DNA of 42,689 bases from an uncultured Verrucomicrobiota bacterium (GCA_903939515.1 CAJAHH010000046.1:1-42689), one strand, 5' to 3'; counted from the first letter of the stretch, positions 33,257 to 42,506 are shown. A program made the numbers and translations. Notes: a model not told the origin generated them from the sequence alone.

Positions 33257-36200
33257 ATGAACCCGAAAACCACCCCCATCGCATTGGCGGTCCTGCTGTC
33301 GGTTCCTGTCCTGCAGGCAGGCATCACCGACCAATTGGTGACTCACCTCACCTTTGATTCCAACTTGCTGGATATCTCCGGCAAAAGCCATCACGGCACC
33401 GCCGTAGGTAACATCCAGTACGGCCCCGGGCAGGTCGGAACGGGCGCTGTTCAACTCTCATTCAAGAAGGACGGCACCAGCTTCAACTACGTCACGTTGG
33501 GGGCTCCTGCCGACCTCAACTTCGGCACCTCGACGGATTTTTCACTGAGCTTCTGGACCAAGTTCCAACAGTTCATCTTTGACCCGCCGTTCATCGGCAA
33601 CAAGGACTGGCTCAGCGGTCAGTATCAGGGATGGATGGTGGCCACGGGAACCGATGGACGTCTTCAGTGGAACTACGGTGGTTCACCGGGTCAGCGCAAA
33701 GACTACGATGGCCCGGGAAGCACCCTGAACGATGGTCGTTGGCACCACGTGGTGGTCACCTTTCTGCGCGCGGGCGAAGTGATGACCTATTTGGATGGGG
33801 CGCTGGTTGATGAGCGCGATGTCTCCGCAAGCCTCAACACTGTGGACACCGTGGTCGGACAGGCCGTCAATCTGGGTCAAGATGGCACCGGTCGGTACAC
33901 CGATGGCAACAGCGTAGAGATCAGCGATTTAATGATGGATGATCTGGGAATCTGGCGACGGGTGTTGACGGCCGAAGAGTCCAAGGCCATTTACGAAGCT
34001 GGGTTGGCTGGCAAGGCGCTTGAGACGGTTGTTTCGACTCCGACGGCTCCCGTTCTGGTTCGCCAACCGTCGGCCGCAACGGTCGTGGCCGGTGAAAGCC
34101 TCACCTTGCGAGTGCTCCCCCGCGGAACCTCCCCCTTCACCTTCCAGTGGCGTCGTGGTTCGGTGAATCTCCCTTTAGCGACCAATGCCGTGCTCAATCT
34201 GAGCAATGTTCAGGCCTCGGATGCAGGCCAGTACACCTGCGTCGTCGGCAACAGTGTCGCGAGTGTAGCGACGGACTCGGCTGAGATCACCGTCGACGCC
34301 CAACAGGCACCGACGATCGCCGAACAACCCCTGAACGTCGCTGTGGGACCCAACGGCCGCGCCCAGTTTCAGGTGCGTGCGGCCGGCGTCAACCCCATCG
34401 CTTACCAATGGTTCCGCAACGGATCTCTCATTGCCGGGGCCACACAACCGACCTTGGTGCTGGCCCGAGTTCAATCGGGTGATGCCGGGCGCTACACCGT
34501 GCAAATCCGTGCCGCCAACGGACAGACTATCTCAAGCCAGGAGGCGACGCTGACCATTGTGGACGACATTCGCCAGGGCTTGGTCACCCACCTGACCTTC
34601 GACACCGATTTCAGCGATGCGTCCGGTCGCAACAACCATGGAACCCCGGTCGGATTGCCGACCTTGGTTGAGGGCCGTGTGGGCAAGGGCGCCTTGCGGT
34701 TTTCCCAGAAAGCCGACGGTTCAGAGTTCAACTACGTGACGCTCGGAACGGCGGCCGATTTGGAATTCAGCGTGGATGCCGATTTCTCGTTCTCCATGTG
34801 GGTGAAGTTCAGCAATTGGCAGCGCGACCCGGTGTTTATCGCCAACAAGAATTGGAACAGTGGCGGCAATGTCGGCTATGCGCTGGCCACCGGTGCCGAC
34901 GGGCGTTTCCAATGGAATTATGCCGAGCAGGTGGGTGAGCGCCGCGACTACGACAGTGGTCCCGGATTGGTGGGTGACGGCAGTTGGCATCATGTCGCAG
35001 TGACCTTCCAACGTGGCGGGCAAGCGGTGACCTTTGTGGATGGCAAAGAAATCAATCGCCAACCGTTGCCGACGACCGGAACGACCGTCAGCCCGGGCCT
35101 GCCGACCAACATCGGTCAGGATGGCCGCGGCAACTACACCGACAACAGCACGGTGAGCATGGTAGATGGCACCATTGACGATGTGGCTATCTGGCGTCGT
35201 TCGATCACTTCCGACGAAATTCTGGGCATTTACCGCAAGGGTCAGTTTGGGGCCAACGTCCAGGAAAAGGCCCTCAGTGAGTCACTCGTCGCGTGGCTGC
35301 CCCTAGATTACGACACGTCCGATCGTTCCGGCCGCGGCAATCATGGTGTCCGCGCGGGCAATCCCCGATTTGTCGAGGGTCGTTCGGGTGGTGCGATCGC
35401 GGTGACCTCGATCACCAACGGTTCGTCCTTCAACTACGTTTCCCTGGGTGCCCCTGCCGATCTTCAGTTCGGCAAGGACATCAGCTTCTCGGTCTCGCTT
35501 TGGACTTCGTTCACCAACTGGACCGGTGACCCGGCCTTCATTGGTAACAAGGACTGGCGCAGTGGCGGCAATCAGGGCTGGGCGGTCGCCACGGCGGGCA
35601 ACGGTCGCCTTCAGTGGAACCTGGGCGACGGCGATGCCGGTGGCCGCAGCCGCCGCGACTACGATGGTCCGGGTGGCACGTTGAACAATGGGGCGTGGCA
35701 TCACATCGCCACCGTCTTCGATCGTCTTCAAGGCGTCGCCATCACCTATCTCGATGGCGCTGCGGTGAGCACCAACTCGATCTCCGGCGACCTCGATTCT
35801 ATCGACACGGCCGCGGGTCTGGCCGTCAACATTGGTCAGGATGGTTTGGGGGCCTACACCGACAATGGTGCGGTGGGCCTTCGGGATGGCCGAATCGACG
35901 ATGTCGCTGTCTGGCGACGATCGCTCGGGGCTGCCGAGGTTCAGACCATCTTCCAACGGGGCCAACAAGGGTTGAACCTCTTCGGGATGGCTGCTCGCAC
36001 CAATTCGTTGCCCAATGGTGTGGCATCCGGAGACGTGACGTCTGATTCAGTGGTTTTGTGGACCCGTTCACTCGTGCCGGGTGTCCTTCGTTTCGGAGTC
36101 TCGACCAACAGTTCTTTGGATCCGTTGGTTTTTTCGAGTGCCGTCACCAATTTGCAGCCGGAGGTTCCGGTCAAGGTGTCCGTCACGGGACTCAATCCGG

Positions 36201-37870
36201 GCGTCCGCTACTTCTATCGGGTTTTGGATGGGCTTGAGAACAGTGCCTTTGGAACCTTCAAGACTGCGCCCGCTCCCCAAGCCTCGGTCGGGCTCCGCTT
36301 CGGAGTCAGTGGCGATTCCCGCGGTGAATTGGCGCCGTATCCGTCGATTGGCAACGTGGCCAGCCGCCGCCTCGATTTCTTTGTTAATCTGGGTGATACC
36401 ATTTATGCCGATGTGCCGTCGCCGGCGGTGACCAATTCCCAGGTCCGCACGTTGGAGCAGTTTCGTCGCAAGCACGCCGAAGTGCTCGGCAATCAGCGAG
36501 GCGTCCCGTCGATGGCGGACCTTCGGGCAAGCACGGTGCTCTTCACCACGATTGACGACCATGAGGTGATCAACGATTTCGCGGGCGGTGCGGCTGTGTC
36601 GTCGGATTCCCGCTTCGACACCACCGGTAAGCTCATCAACGAGACCCAACTTTATCGAGACGGTCTTAAAGCCTTCTCCGAGTTCAATCCGCTCAAGGAT
36701 GTGACTTACCAGACTCCGGGGGTCGCCCGCACCGATGGCAAACCCAAGCTGTATCGCGCCGCTCGATACGGTCTGGATGCCAGCCTCTTCCTGCTCGACG
36801 CGCGATCGTTCCGGGATGCCGAGTTGACCGCTCCCGAGGATCCCAACAACGCCTTGCAGGTGGGTGCTTTCCTCTCGCAGTCGATGGATCTCAATCCGTT
36901 GACCGGACAAGCGCTTCCGCGCCGCACGATGCTCGGACAAGCTCAACTCAGTGACCTGAAGAGCGATCTATTGGCCGCGGAAAAAGCCGGAGTAATTTGG
37001 AAATTCATTGGTGTCCCTGAACCCATCCAGAACCTCGGTGTGTTGGCTGCCAGCGACCGGTTTGAGGGGTATGCCGCCGAGCGTTCGGATATTCTCGGGT
37101 TCATCCACACCAACCGCATCCGCAACGTGGTGTTCATCGCGGCGGACATCCACGGGACATTGATTAACAATCTGACTTATCAGCCCGGCAGCCCGGCCGC
37201 GCCTCAGATTCCGGTGCGCTCCTGGGAGATCACCACCGGTGCCATCGCGTATGATGCGCCGTTTGGCCCTACCGTGTTGGATTTGGCTGCAGGAGTGCCG
37301 TCGGGATCCGGGACGTTGTTGAGCCAGTTCCTCGCGTCCTTGAAGCTTCCCAATCGGACCGCCTTCGATGCCTTGCTGACACCGGTTCAGAAGGACCAAG
37401 CCATCACCGGATTGGTCAATTCTCAGATCCAACCCTTGGGATACACCCCGCTTGGGCTCGAGGATTCAGGTCTGGATTTCCGGGTTGAGACCGGAGGGTC
37501 GGTTGCGACCTTCACCTATGGTTGGACGGAGTTTGAGATTGATTCAGCCACCCGTGCGTTGCGGGTGACCACCTACGGTCTCCCTAGCTATGCGGCCAAC
37601 CAGATCAATGATCAGCTGCTGTTGGCGCAACCGGCCGTGGTCAATCGTTTCACGGTCTCCGCTGAGAAACCGGCATTGCAACTGAGGCGCTTGGCCACCG
37701 GTTTTCGGGTGGTCTGGCCGAAGTCTGAGGAAGGGTATCGTCTGGAACGAACCGTCAATTTGGGTGCCTCAGCCAATTGGACCCCAGTCGAATCGACGGT
37801 GGTCGGCGATGAAAACTCGGCGGCCGTCACCGACGAGGCAGCCGCATTTTATCGCCTCCGCAAACCCTGA
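33257..37870 (+). CDS. LamG-Ig-Ig-LamG-LamG-PhoD exported phosphoesterase mosaic
   Basis: A 1537-aa exported protein. The signal peptide ends near residue 22 (IALAVLLSVPVLQAG). LamG-like domains occupy about 25-250, 440-670 and 680-910; each has the LVTHLTFD / NYVTLGxxADL / WHHVxVxFxR pattern. Between the first two lie two Ig-like domains (about 255-440; FQWRRGSVNLPL, YQWFRNGSLIAG). A PhoD-like alkaline phosphatase/phosphodiesterase follows from about 920: GVASGDVTSDSVVLWTRS, metal-site segments SGDSRGE (about 1018), LGDTIYADV (about 1046), TIDDHEVINDF (about 1100) and IAADIHGTL (about 1292). The last 65 residues resemble those of the 1381-aa protein, ending FYRLRKP. The LamG parts probably bind surface polymers and deliver the phosphatase; this is inference. 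The ATG at 33257 is chosen because an upstream extension lacks a signal peptide. Confidence 0.9.
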   Translation: MNPKTTPIALAVLLSVPVLQAGITDQLVTHLTFDSNLLDISGKSHHGTAVGNIQYGPGQVGTGAVQLSFKKDGTSFNYVTLGAPADLNFGTSTDFSLSFWTKFQQFIFDPPFIGNKDWLSGQYQGWMVATGTDGRLQWNYGGSPGQRKDYDGPGSTLNDGRWHHVVVTFLRAGEVMTYLDGALVDERDVSASLNTVDTVVGQAVNLGQDGTGRYTDGNSVEISDLMMDDLGIWRRVLTAEESKAIYEAGLAGKALETVVSTPTAPVLVRQPSAATVVAGESLTLRVLPRGTSPFTFQWRRGSVNLPLATNAVLNLSNVQASDAGQYTCVVGNSVASVATDSAEITVDAQQAPTIAEQPLNVAVGPNGRAQFQVRAAGVNPIAYQWFRNGSLIAGATQPTLVLARVQSGDAGRYTVQIRAANGQTISSQEATLTIVDDIRQGLVTHLTFDTDFSDASGRNNHGTPVGLPTLVEGRVGKGALRFSQKADGSEFNYVTLGTAADLEFSVDADFSFSMWVKFSNWQRDPVFIANKNWNSGGNVGYALATGADGRFQWNYAEQVGERRDYDSGPGLVGDGSWHHVAVTFQRGGQAVTFVDGKEINRQPLPTTGTTVSPGLPTNIGQDGRGNYTDNSTVSMVDGTIDDVAIWRRSITSDEILGIYRKGQFGANVQEKALSESLVAWLPLDYDTSDRSGRGNHGVRAGNPRFVEGRSGGAIAVTSITNGSSFNYVSLGAPADLQFGKDISFSVSLWTSFTNWTGDPAFIGNKDWRSGGNQGWAVATAGNGRLQWNLGDGDAGGRSRRDYDGPGGTLNNGAWHHIATVFDRLQGVAITYLDGAAVSTNSISGDLDSIDTAAGLAVNIGQDGLGAYTDNGAVGLRDGRIDDVAVWRRSLGAAEVQTIFQRGQQGLNLFGMAARTNSLPNGVASGDVTSDSVVLWTRSLVPGVLRFGVSTNSSLDPLVFSSAVTNLQPEVPVKVSVTGLNPGVRYFYRVLDGLENSAFGTFKTAPAPQASVGLRFGVSGDSRGELAPYPSIGNVASRRLDFFVNLGDTIYADVPSPAVTNSQVRTLEQFRRKHAEVLGNQRGVPSMADLRASTVLFTTIDDHEVINDFAGGAAVSSDSRFDTTGKLINETQLYRDGLKAFSEFNPLKDVTYQTPGVARTDGKPKLYRAARYGLDASLFLLDARSFRDAELTAPEDPNNALQVGAFLSQSMDLNPLTGQALPRRTMLGQAQLSDLKSDLLAAEKAGVIWKFIGVPEPIQNLGVLAASDRFEGYAAERSDILGFIHTNRIRNVVFIAADIHGTLINNLTYQPGSPAAPQIPVRSWEITTGAIAYDAPFGPTVLDLAAGVPSGSGTLLSQFLASLKLPNRTAFDALLTPVQKDQAITGLVNSQIQPLGYTPLGLEDSGLDFRVETGGSVATFTYGWTEFEIDSATRALRVTTYGLPSYAANQINDQLLLAQPAVVNRFTVSAEKPALQLRRLATGFRVVWPKSEEGYRLERTVNLGASANWTPVESTVVGDENSAAVTDEAAAFYRLRKP

Positions 37871-37908
37871 TCGGGCCGCCTGATCGGGCCGCTAGATTCA
37901 CTCCTCAT

Positions 37909-37947
37909 GCAGCAGCGGTCGGAACCTAAACGTCTGACCGCTGCTGC
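37909..37947 (+). terminator. Intrinsic terminator after the PhoD mosaic
   Basis: A perfect 12-bp stem (37909-37920 with 37936-37947) with a 15-nt loop, followed by TTATAT. It lies 38 bp past the stop at 37870. Just upstream, a 13-bp direct repeat starts at the stop codon itself (37868-37880 and 37881-37893; 12 of 13 identical). Confidence 0.75.
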
Positions 37948-37994
37948 TTATATCCCCCCGAGGGGATCTCTGAGCCTGGCCTACCATTGCCATT

Positions 37995-38012
37995 TGATAC
38001 GTACCCGTATCA
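37995..38012. promoter_or_regulatory. Inverted repeat upstream of the first PQQ-like propeller gene
   Basis: TGATACG (37995-38001) and CGTATCA (38006-38012) form perfect 7-bp arms with a 4-bp centre, 63 bp upstream of the start at 38076. The size and position fit an operator for a dimeric repressor; no regulator gene is nearby. Confidence 0.4.
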
Positions 38013-38075
38013 TTTGGTTTGCCAGTCTGGGGGAGGACCGCCAAGTTTGATCCTCTTCGGAAACGCCTCTCCGTC

Positions 38076-40448
38076 ATGAACGCTTTCTCAGTTGCTGCTT
38101 TGTTTTCCGGTGTTGTCGCCCTGTCCCTGCAATTGTCGGCCGCCGATGGCTGGCTCACCTGGCGTGGTCCCTTAGGGACCTCGGTGTCTACCGAAAAGGG
38201 ATTGCCGCAAAAGCTCGATGCCAAGGCTCCCCTCTGGAGCGTGGATTTCCCGGGCCAGAGCACGCCGGTCATCGCTGACGGCCGCCTCTACATCAACGGC
38301 TATCAAGGCGACGGCCAGGACCTCCAAGAGTTCCTCGCCTGCTTCGACGCCGAGACTGGCCAAGAACTGTGGCGTCACGGCGAGAGCGACTTCCTGAGCG
38401 ACACCATTTACCTGCGGTATGCGACCTCGTCGCCGACCGTCGATCCCGAGACCGGCAACATCTACGCCCAGCACACGCAGGGCTTGCTCATGGCCTTTTC
38501 GCCCGAGGGCAAATTGCTGTGGAAGCATTCCATGATGGAGGAGTTCGGCCGGCTTACCTTCCCCAATTCTCGTACGGCCACCCCGGTCATCGACCATGAA
38601 CTGGTAATCGTGCGCGGTATCACCAGTTCATGGGGTGCTCATGGAGCCGCCGGCGACCGCTTCTACGCCTTCGATAAAAAGACCGGCGAACTGGTGTGGT
38701 CGAGCGCTCCCGGCGACCGCCCGCAAGACAACACCTTCTCCCAACCGTGGCTCGACCTCTGGGGCGGCAAGCGCGTGCTCTACAGCGCCGGTGGCGACAG
38801 TTCTATTTTGGCCATCAACGCCCGGACCGGCGAGCCGCTCTGGCGATTCCCCTTTGCCAAGGCCGGCGCCAAGGGCGGCATCAATGCCTCGCTAGTGCGC
38901 TGGAAAGACAACCTGGTGGCCTTGCACGAGTCCGAGAATCTGGATTCGTCGGAAATCGGCCGCATGGCCCTCTTCCGTATCCCGGCTCCCTCGGAAGTTC
39001 AGCCCACCAACGCCACCACCCCACACGTCTTCGGACCCAAAGCGTTCGAGCAATGGCGCAACAGTGTTGGTTCGCTGGCCAGCTCGCCCGTTGTGGTGGG
39101 CGACACGCTGTATGAAGTGACCGGCACCGGAGACTTGGCCGCCGTCGAGGCAGGCACTGGCAAGGTGCTGTGGAAGAAGAAGGTCGGCATCGAGCAGCGC
39201 CAAAGCACGCCCTTCTACGCCGATGGCCTGTTGTATGTGGGTATGTACGTGACCCTGAAGGATGCCACCGCGGCCGCCTCGTCCGACGCCGACAGTGTCG
39301 CCAATGGCGATTTGCTCGTGTTGCGACCCGGAGCCGACGGTGCCGAGGAAGTGAGCCGCACTCAGGTCACCGGCCGCGTCTTCGGCTCGCCCGTGGGCTA
39401 CAACGCCAAGGTGTACTTGCAAACGGACAAGAAGCTCTACGCCTTCGGCCAGAAGGGTCGCAATGCCGGCCTGACGGCGAACCCCGCCCCGGTCGCCTGG
39501 CCCAAGCCCGGACCGGCCGCCCAATTGCAGGCCATTCCCTACGAGGTGCTGCTGCGCCCCGGCCAGACCCAGTCGTTCCGCGTGCGCGTGCTCGATGCCA
39601 ACGGCTTCACCGTGACCGAGAGCGTTGATCCGAAGTCCCTCAAGTGGGAGCCGTTCATCCCGCCCACTGCGCTCGTCAAGGCCACCCTCAAGGGATCCTT
39701 CAACGCGGCGGGCCAATTGGTCGCCGAAATGGCCCCGGCCGGCAGCGCTGGCCAGTTCAAGGCCACTCTGCAAGGTCCCGACGGCAAGGCGATCTCGGGC
39801 TTTATCAAGGGCCGCGTGCTGCCTGGGTTGCCGCTGGTGCAGAACTTCCAGACCTTCGCCCTGACCAACATCACCACCAACACGGTGGAGTCGCCCACGC
39901 CCTTCGCGTATCCGCCACTGCCGTGGAACTCCGCCCGTTTCCGCTTCGAAGTGCGCGGCAAAGATGCGGCCGGCGGCACCAACCAGGCCCTCGTTAAAAC
40001 CATCGACAACAAGCTCTTCCAGCGCGGCCAGGTCTTCTTCGGCTTCCCTGACATGAAGAACTACACGGTCGAGGCCGAGGTCTTGAGCGAAGGCAACAAG
40101 CGCAAGATGTCTGAAGTGGGAGTCATCAATCAGCGCTACGCCATCATCTTGAAGGGCAATTCCCAACAGTTGGAGGTCAACTCCAACCAAGAGCGCATTA
40201 AGGTGGCCGTGCCCTTCAAGTGGGCCCCGGAGACATGGTACCACCTCAAGACCCGCGTTGACGTTGCTGCCGACGGTTCCGGCATCGTGCGCGGCAAGGC
40301 TTGGAAGAAGGGTGACCCGGAGCCCGAGACCTGGACCATCGAAGTGCCCCACAAAAAGGCCCACGCCAATGGTTCTCCGGGCCTTTACGGATTCTCGCCC
40401 CAAGAGATGCGCGTGGCCGTCGACAACATCCGCGTCACCGCCAACTGA
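38076..40448 (+). CDS. Exported PQQ-like beta-propeller protein (790 aa)
   Basis: A 790-aa exported protein. A signal peptide (AALFSGVVALSLQLSAAD) precedes WLTWRGP, the usual first blade of PQQ-like propellers. Repeats of the ACFDAETGQELWRH, YAFDKKTGELVWSS, LAINARTGEPLWRF and AAVEAGTGKVLWKK type give most of an eight-bladed propeller up to about residue 475. The C-terminal 300 residues hold an Ig-like segment (YEVLLRPGQTQSFRVRVLD) and a concanavalin-like beta-sandwich (RFRFEVRGKD, TWYHLKTRVDVAADG, RVAVDNIRV-like end). I see no cytochrome motif and no clear catalytic Asp of quinoprotein dehydrogenases, so redox activity is doubtful. The related gene at 40519 follows 70 bp downstream on the same strand, probably in one transcript. 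Function unknown. Confidence 0.8.
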   Translation: MNAFSVAALFSGVVALSLQLSAADGWLTWRGPLGTSVSTEKGLPQKLDAKAPLWSVDFPGQSTPVIADGRLYINGYQGDGQDLQEFLACFDAETGQELWRHGESDFLSDTIYLRYATSSPTVDPETGNIYAQHTQGLLMAFSPEGKLLWKHSMMEEFGRLTFPNSRTATPVIDHELVIVRGITSSWGAHGAAGDRFYAFDKKTGELVWSSAPGDRPQDNTFSQPWLDLWGGKRVLYSAGGDSSILAINARTGEPLWRFPFAKAGAKGGINASLVRWKDNLVALHESENLDSSEIGRMALFRIPAPSEVQPTNATTPHVFGPKAFEQWRNSVGSLASSPVVVGDTLYEVTGTGDLAAVEAGTGKVLWKKKVGIEQRQSTPFYADGLLYVGMYVTLKDATAAASSDADSVANGDLLVLRPGADGAEEVSRTQVTGRVFGSPVGYNAKVYLQTDKKLYAFGQKGRNAGLTANPAPVAWPKPGPAAQLQAIPYEVLLRPGQTQSFRVRVLDANGFTVTESVDPKSLKWEPFIPPTALVKATLKGSFNAAGQLVAEMAPAGSAGQFKATLQGPDGKAISGFIKGRVLPGLPLVQNFQTFALTNITTNTVESPTPFAYPPLPWNSARFRFEVRGKDAAGGTNQALVKTIDNKLFQRGQVFFGFPDMKNYTVEAEVLSEGNKRKMSEVGVINQRYAIILKGNSQQLEVNSNQERIKVAVPFKWAPETWYHLKTRVDVAADGSGIVRGKAWKKGDPEPETWTIEVPHKKAHANGSPGLYGFSPQEMRVAVDNIRVTAN

Positions 40449-40518
40449 GCGACCCTTGCTCAACCCTCTCCGACACTCTTTGCCTGACTGAACGAAATTC
40501 CGTTTCATTTCCCCATCC

Positions 40519-42180
40519 ATGAACGCACTTCCGCTTCTCACCGCCGCACTGCTGAGTGCCGGCCTTTTGGCGCGCGCCGAAGATTGGCCCCAATGGGGCG
40601 GCAACGATCCGGGCCGCAACTTCTACTCGCCGGCCAAGGGCCTGCCCGATCGCTTCGAGCCGGGCAAGCTGAAGACCGGCACTGAGGAGATCGACCTGGC
40701 CACCACCAAGGGAGTGAAGTGGGCCGTGAAGCTGGGCTCGCAGAGCTACGGCAATCCAGTGGTCGCCGGCGGCAAGGTGTACGTGGGCACCAACAACGAG
40801 TCGCCCCGCGACAAGAAGCAGGTGGGTGACCGCTCGATCTTGTATTGCTTCGACGAAAAGACCGGCGCCTTCCTGTGGCAGTTGGTGGTCCCCAAGCTCA
40901 AGTCGGGCAAGGTCAACGACTGGGAGAGCCTGGGCCTCCTGGCCTCGCCGCTGGTGGTGGGCAACCGGCTATGGATCGTCACCAGTCGCTGCGAGGTGCT
41001 GTGCCTCGACACCGAAGGCATGGCCAATGGCAACGAAGGCCCGTACACCGACGAGGCCAAGTACATGGCCAAGGACACACCGAAGGAGTCCGCGCCGGTC
41101 GATCCCTCCAAGCAGGACGCCGACCTCATTTGGCGCTACGACATGATGGATGAGCTGGGTGTGTTTCCGCACAACGCCTCCAACAGCTCGGTGATCATGG
41201 TCGACGGCATCCTCTACGTTTGCACTTCCAACGGTCAGGACTGGACCCACGTCAACATCCCGTCGCCGACTTCCCCGAGCTTCATCGCGCTCGATGCCAA
41301 GACCGGCAAGCTCGTCGGCGAAGACAACGTGGGCGTTGGCCCGCGGATTTTCCACGGCCAGTGGACCTCGCCCTCGACCGGCAAGGTGGGTGGCCAGAAC
41401 CTCGTTTTCTTCGGCGGTGGCGACGGTGTGGTATACGCCCTCGACGCCAAGCCGCAGAAGGGCAGTGGATCCAAGATCGTCCCCATTTTGCCAGGCGCAC
41501 CGCTCGACCGTGACGAAGACAAGGACACCGACTACCTCAAGAAAGTGTTCTGGGCCGACCTCAACCCGCCCGAGTACAAGGCCGACAAGTCGGGCAAGGC
41601 CTATAAGTACCCCGCCGCCGAAGGTCCCAGCGAAATCAACTCCACGCCGGTTTTTTACAAGAACCGCGTGTACGTGGCCACGGGCCAAGATCCCGAGCAC
41701 GGTGAAGGCGTGGGCCGCTTGGTTTGCCTCGACGCCACCAAGAAGGGCGACCTGACCCAGACCGGTATTTTGTGGGACTACAAGGGCATCAAGCGATCGA
41801 TCTCCAGCGTGAGCATCGATCCGGCCACGGGACTGCTCTTCATTGGCGACTTCTCCGGCTTCGTGCACTGCCTCGATGCCGAGACCGGCAAGCTGCACTG
41901 GGTGTATGACATGAAGGCCCACATGTGGGGCTCGACTCTGGTGGCCGACGGCAAGGTGTATGTCGGCGATGAGGACGGCGACTTCGTGGTATTGGCCGCC
42001 AAGGGTGGGGCCAAGGCGCAAGTCTTGAGCGAGACCAACCTCGGAGCTCCCGTATACAGCACCCCCATCGTGGCCAACGGCACCATGTACGTGGCCAGCC
42101 AGACCCACCTCTTCGCCATCGGCGCCGAAGCCAAGCCCGCGGCCACCGACGCCCCCAAGGGCATCCAGCCGAAGAACTAA
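40519..42180 (+). CDS. Exported PQQ-like beta-propeller protein (553 aa)
   Basis: A 553-aa exported protein with signal peptide (MNALPLLTAALLSAGLLARA, cut near residue 21) and the propeller opening DWPQWGGNDPGRNFYSP. Blades are visible as YCFDEKTGAFLWQL, FIALDAKTGKLVGED, YALDAKPQKGSGS and HCLDAETGKLHWVYD; the last blade closes with LVADGKVYVGDEDGDFVVLA. There is no C-terminal sandwich domain. It is shorter than the preceding gene's product and probably a paralogue of its propeller part; cotranscription is likely (70-bp gap). PQQ binding is suggested by fold only; a WD40-like scaffold role is an equally good reading. Conserved SSPVVVG/ASPLVVG-type strands are shared by both proteins. Confidence 0.85.
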   Translation: MNALPLLTAALLSAGLLARAEDWPQWGGNDPGRNFYSPAKGLPDRFEPGKLKTGTEEIDLATTKGVKWAVKLGSQSYGNPVVAGGKVYVGTNNESPRDKKQVGDRSILYCFDEKTGAFLWQLVVPKLKSGKVNDWESLGLLASPLVVGNRLWIVTSRCEVLCLDTEGMANGNEGPYTDEAKYMAKDTPKESAPVDPSKQDADLIWRYDMMDELGVFPHNASNSSVIMVDGILYVCTSNGQDWTHVNIPSPTSPSFIALDAKTGKLVGEDNVGVGPRIFHGQWTSPSTGKVGGQNLVFFGGGDGVVYALDAKPQKGSGSKIVPILPGAPLDRDEDKDTDYLKKVFWADLNPPEYKADKSGKAYKYPAAEGPSEINSTPVFYKNRVYVATGQDPEHGEGVGRLVCLDATKKGDLTQTGILWDYKGIKRSISSVSIDPATGLLFIGDFSGFVHCLDAETGKLHWVYDMKAHMWGSTLVADGKVYVGDEDGDFVVLAAKGGAKAQVLSETNLGAPVYSTPIVANGTMYVASQTHLFAIGAEAKPAATDAPKGIQPKN

Positions 42181-42506
42181 AGGGTTGGTCGGCAGGCAGG
42201 CTCGCGAAAAGCGATCGTCTGCGGATGTGAGGCGTTCCATGCCCGCATCCGCAGAACCCGTGGCACCACTGCGGCGGAACCCGGTTTGTCTTAATTGGAT
42301 CCGACCGCCAGGATCCGAACGCTAGGATCTGAACGGCGGGGCAGGCCGGCCCCTTGTTCCTCTTTCGCATCAAGGATCGTCCTCATGAGGCTTTGACTTC
42401 GGACTCGACCGTCCACCAAAGACCGGGGGACCGGGATTGCCCCGCAACTCCGCCGTTGCTTCCCAACCGTCCTATGGCTAAGTTTTGGGTGTTGGTCCTT
42501 CCAAAC
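42181..42506. other. Intergenic region upstream of tRNA-Gly: hairpin, small tandem repeat, tRNA promoter
   Basis: A perfect 10-bp inverted repeat (42218-42227 with 42246-42255) lies 37 bp past the stop of the propeller gene and lacks a U-tract. Three degenerate 14-bp tandem units begin GGATCCGA or GGATCTGA at 42297, 42311 and 42325. No protein is encoded: the leftward frame across 42291-42623 that reads VKGIEPSSQAWEAHILPLNH is the familiar artefact of a translated tRNA antisense strand. Confidence 0.5.
42456..42484 (+). promoter_or_regulatory. Probable promoter of tRNA-Gly
   Basis: TTGCTT (42456-42461) and TAAGTT (42479-42484) are separated by 17 bp, placing a start site near 42491, about 16 nt before the tRNA. 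Match to sigma-70 is moderate, so this is a prediction from spacing and position. Confidence 0.4.

Noticed and set aside
38892-40619. 575-codon leftward frame opposite the PQQ-like propeller gene
   Set aside because: Antisense to a protein with signal peptide and propeller repeats; no domain signature.
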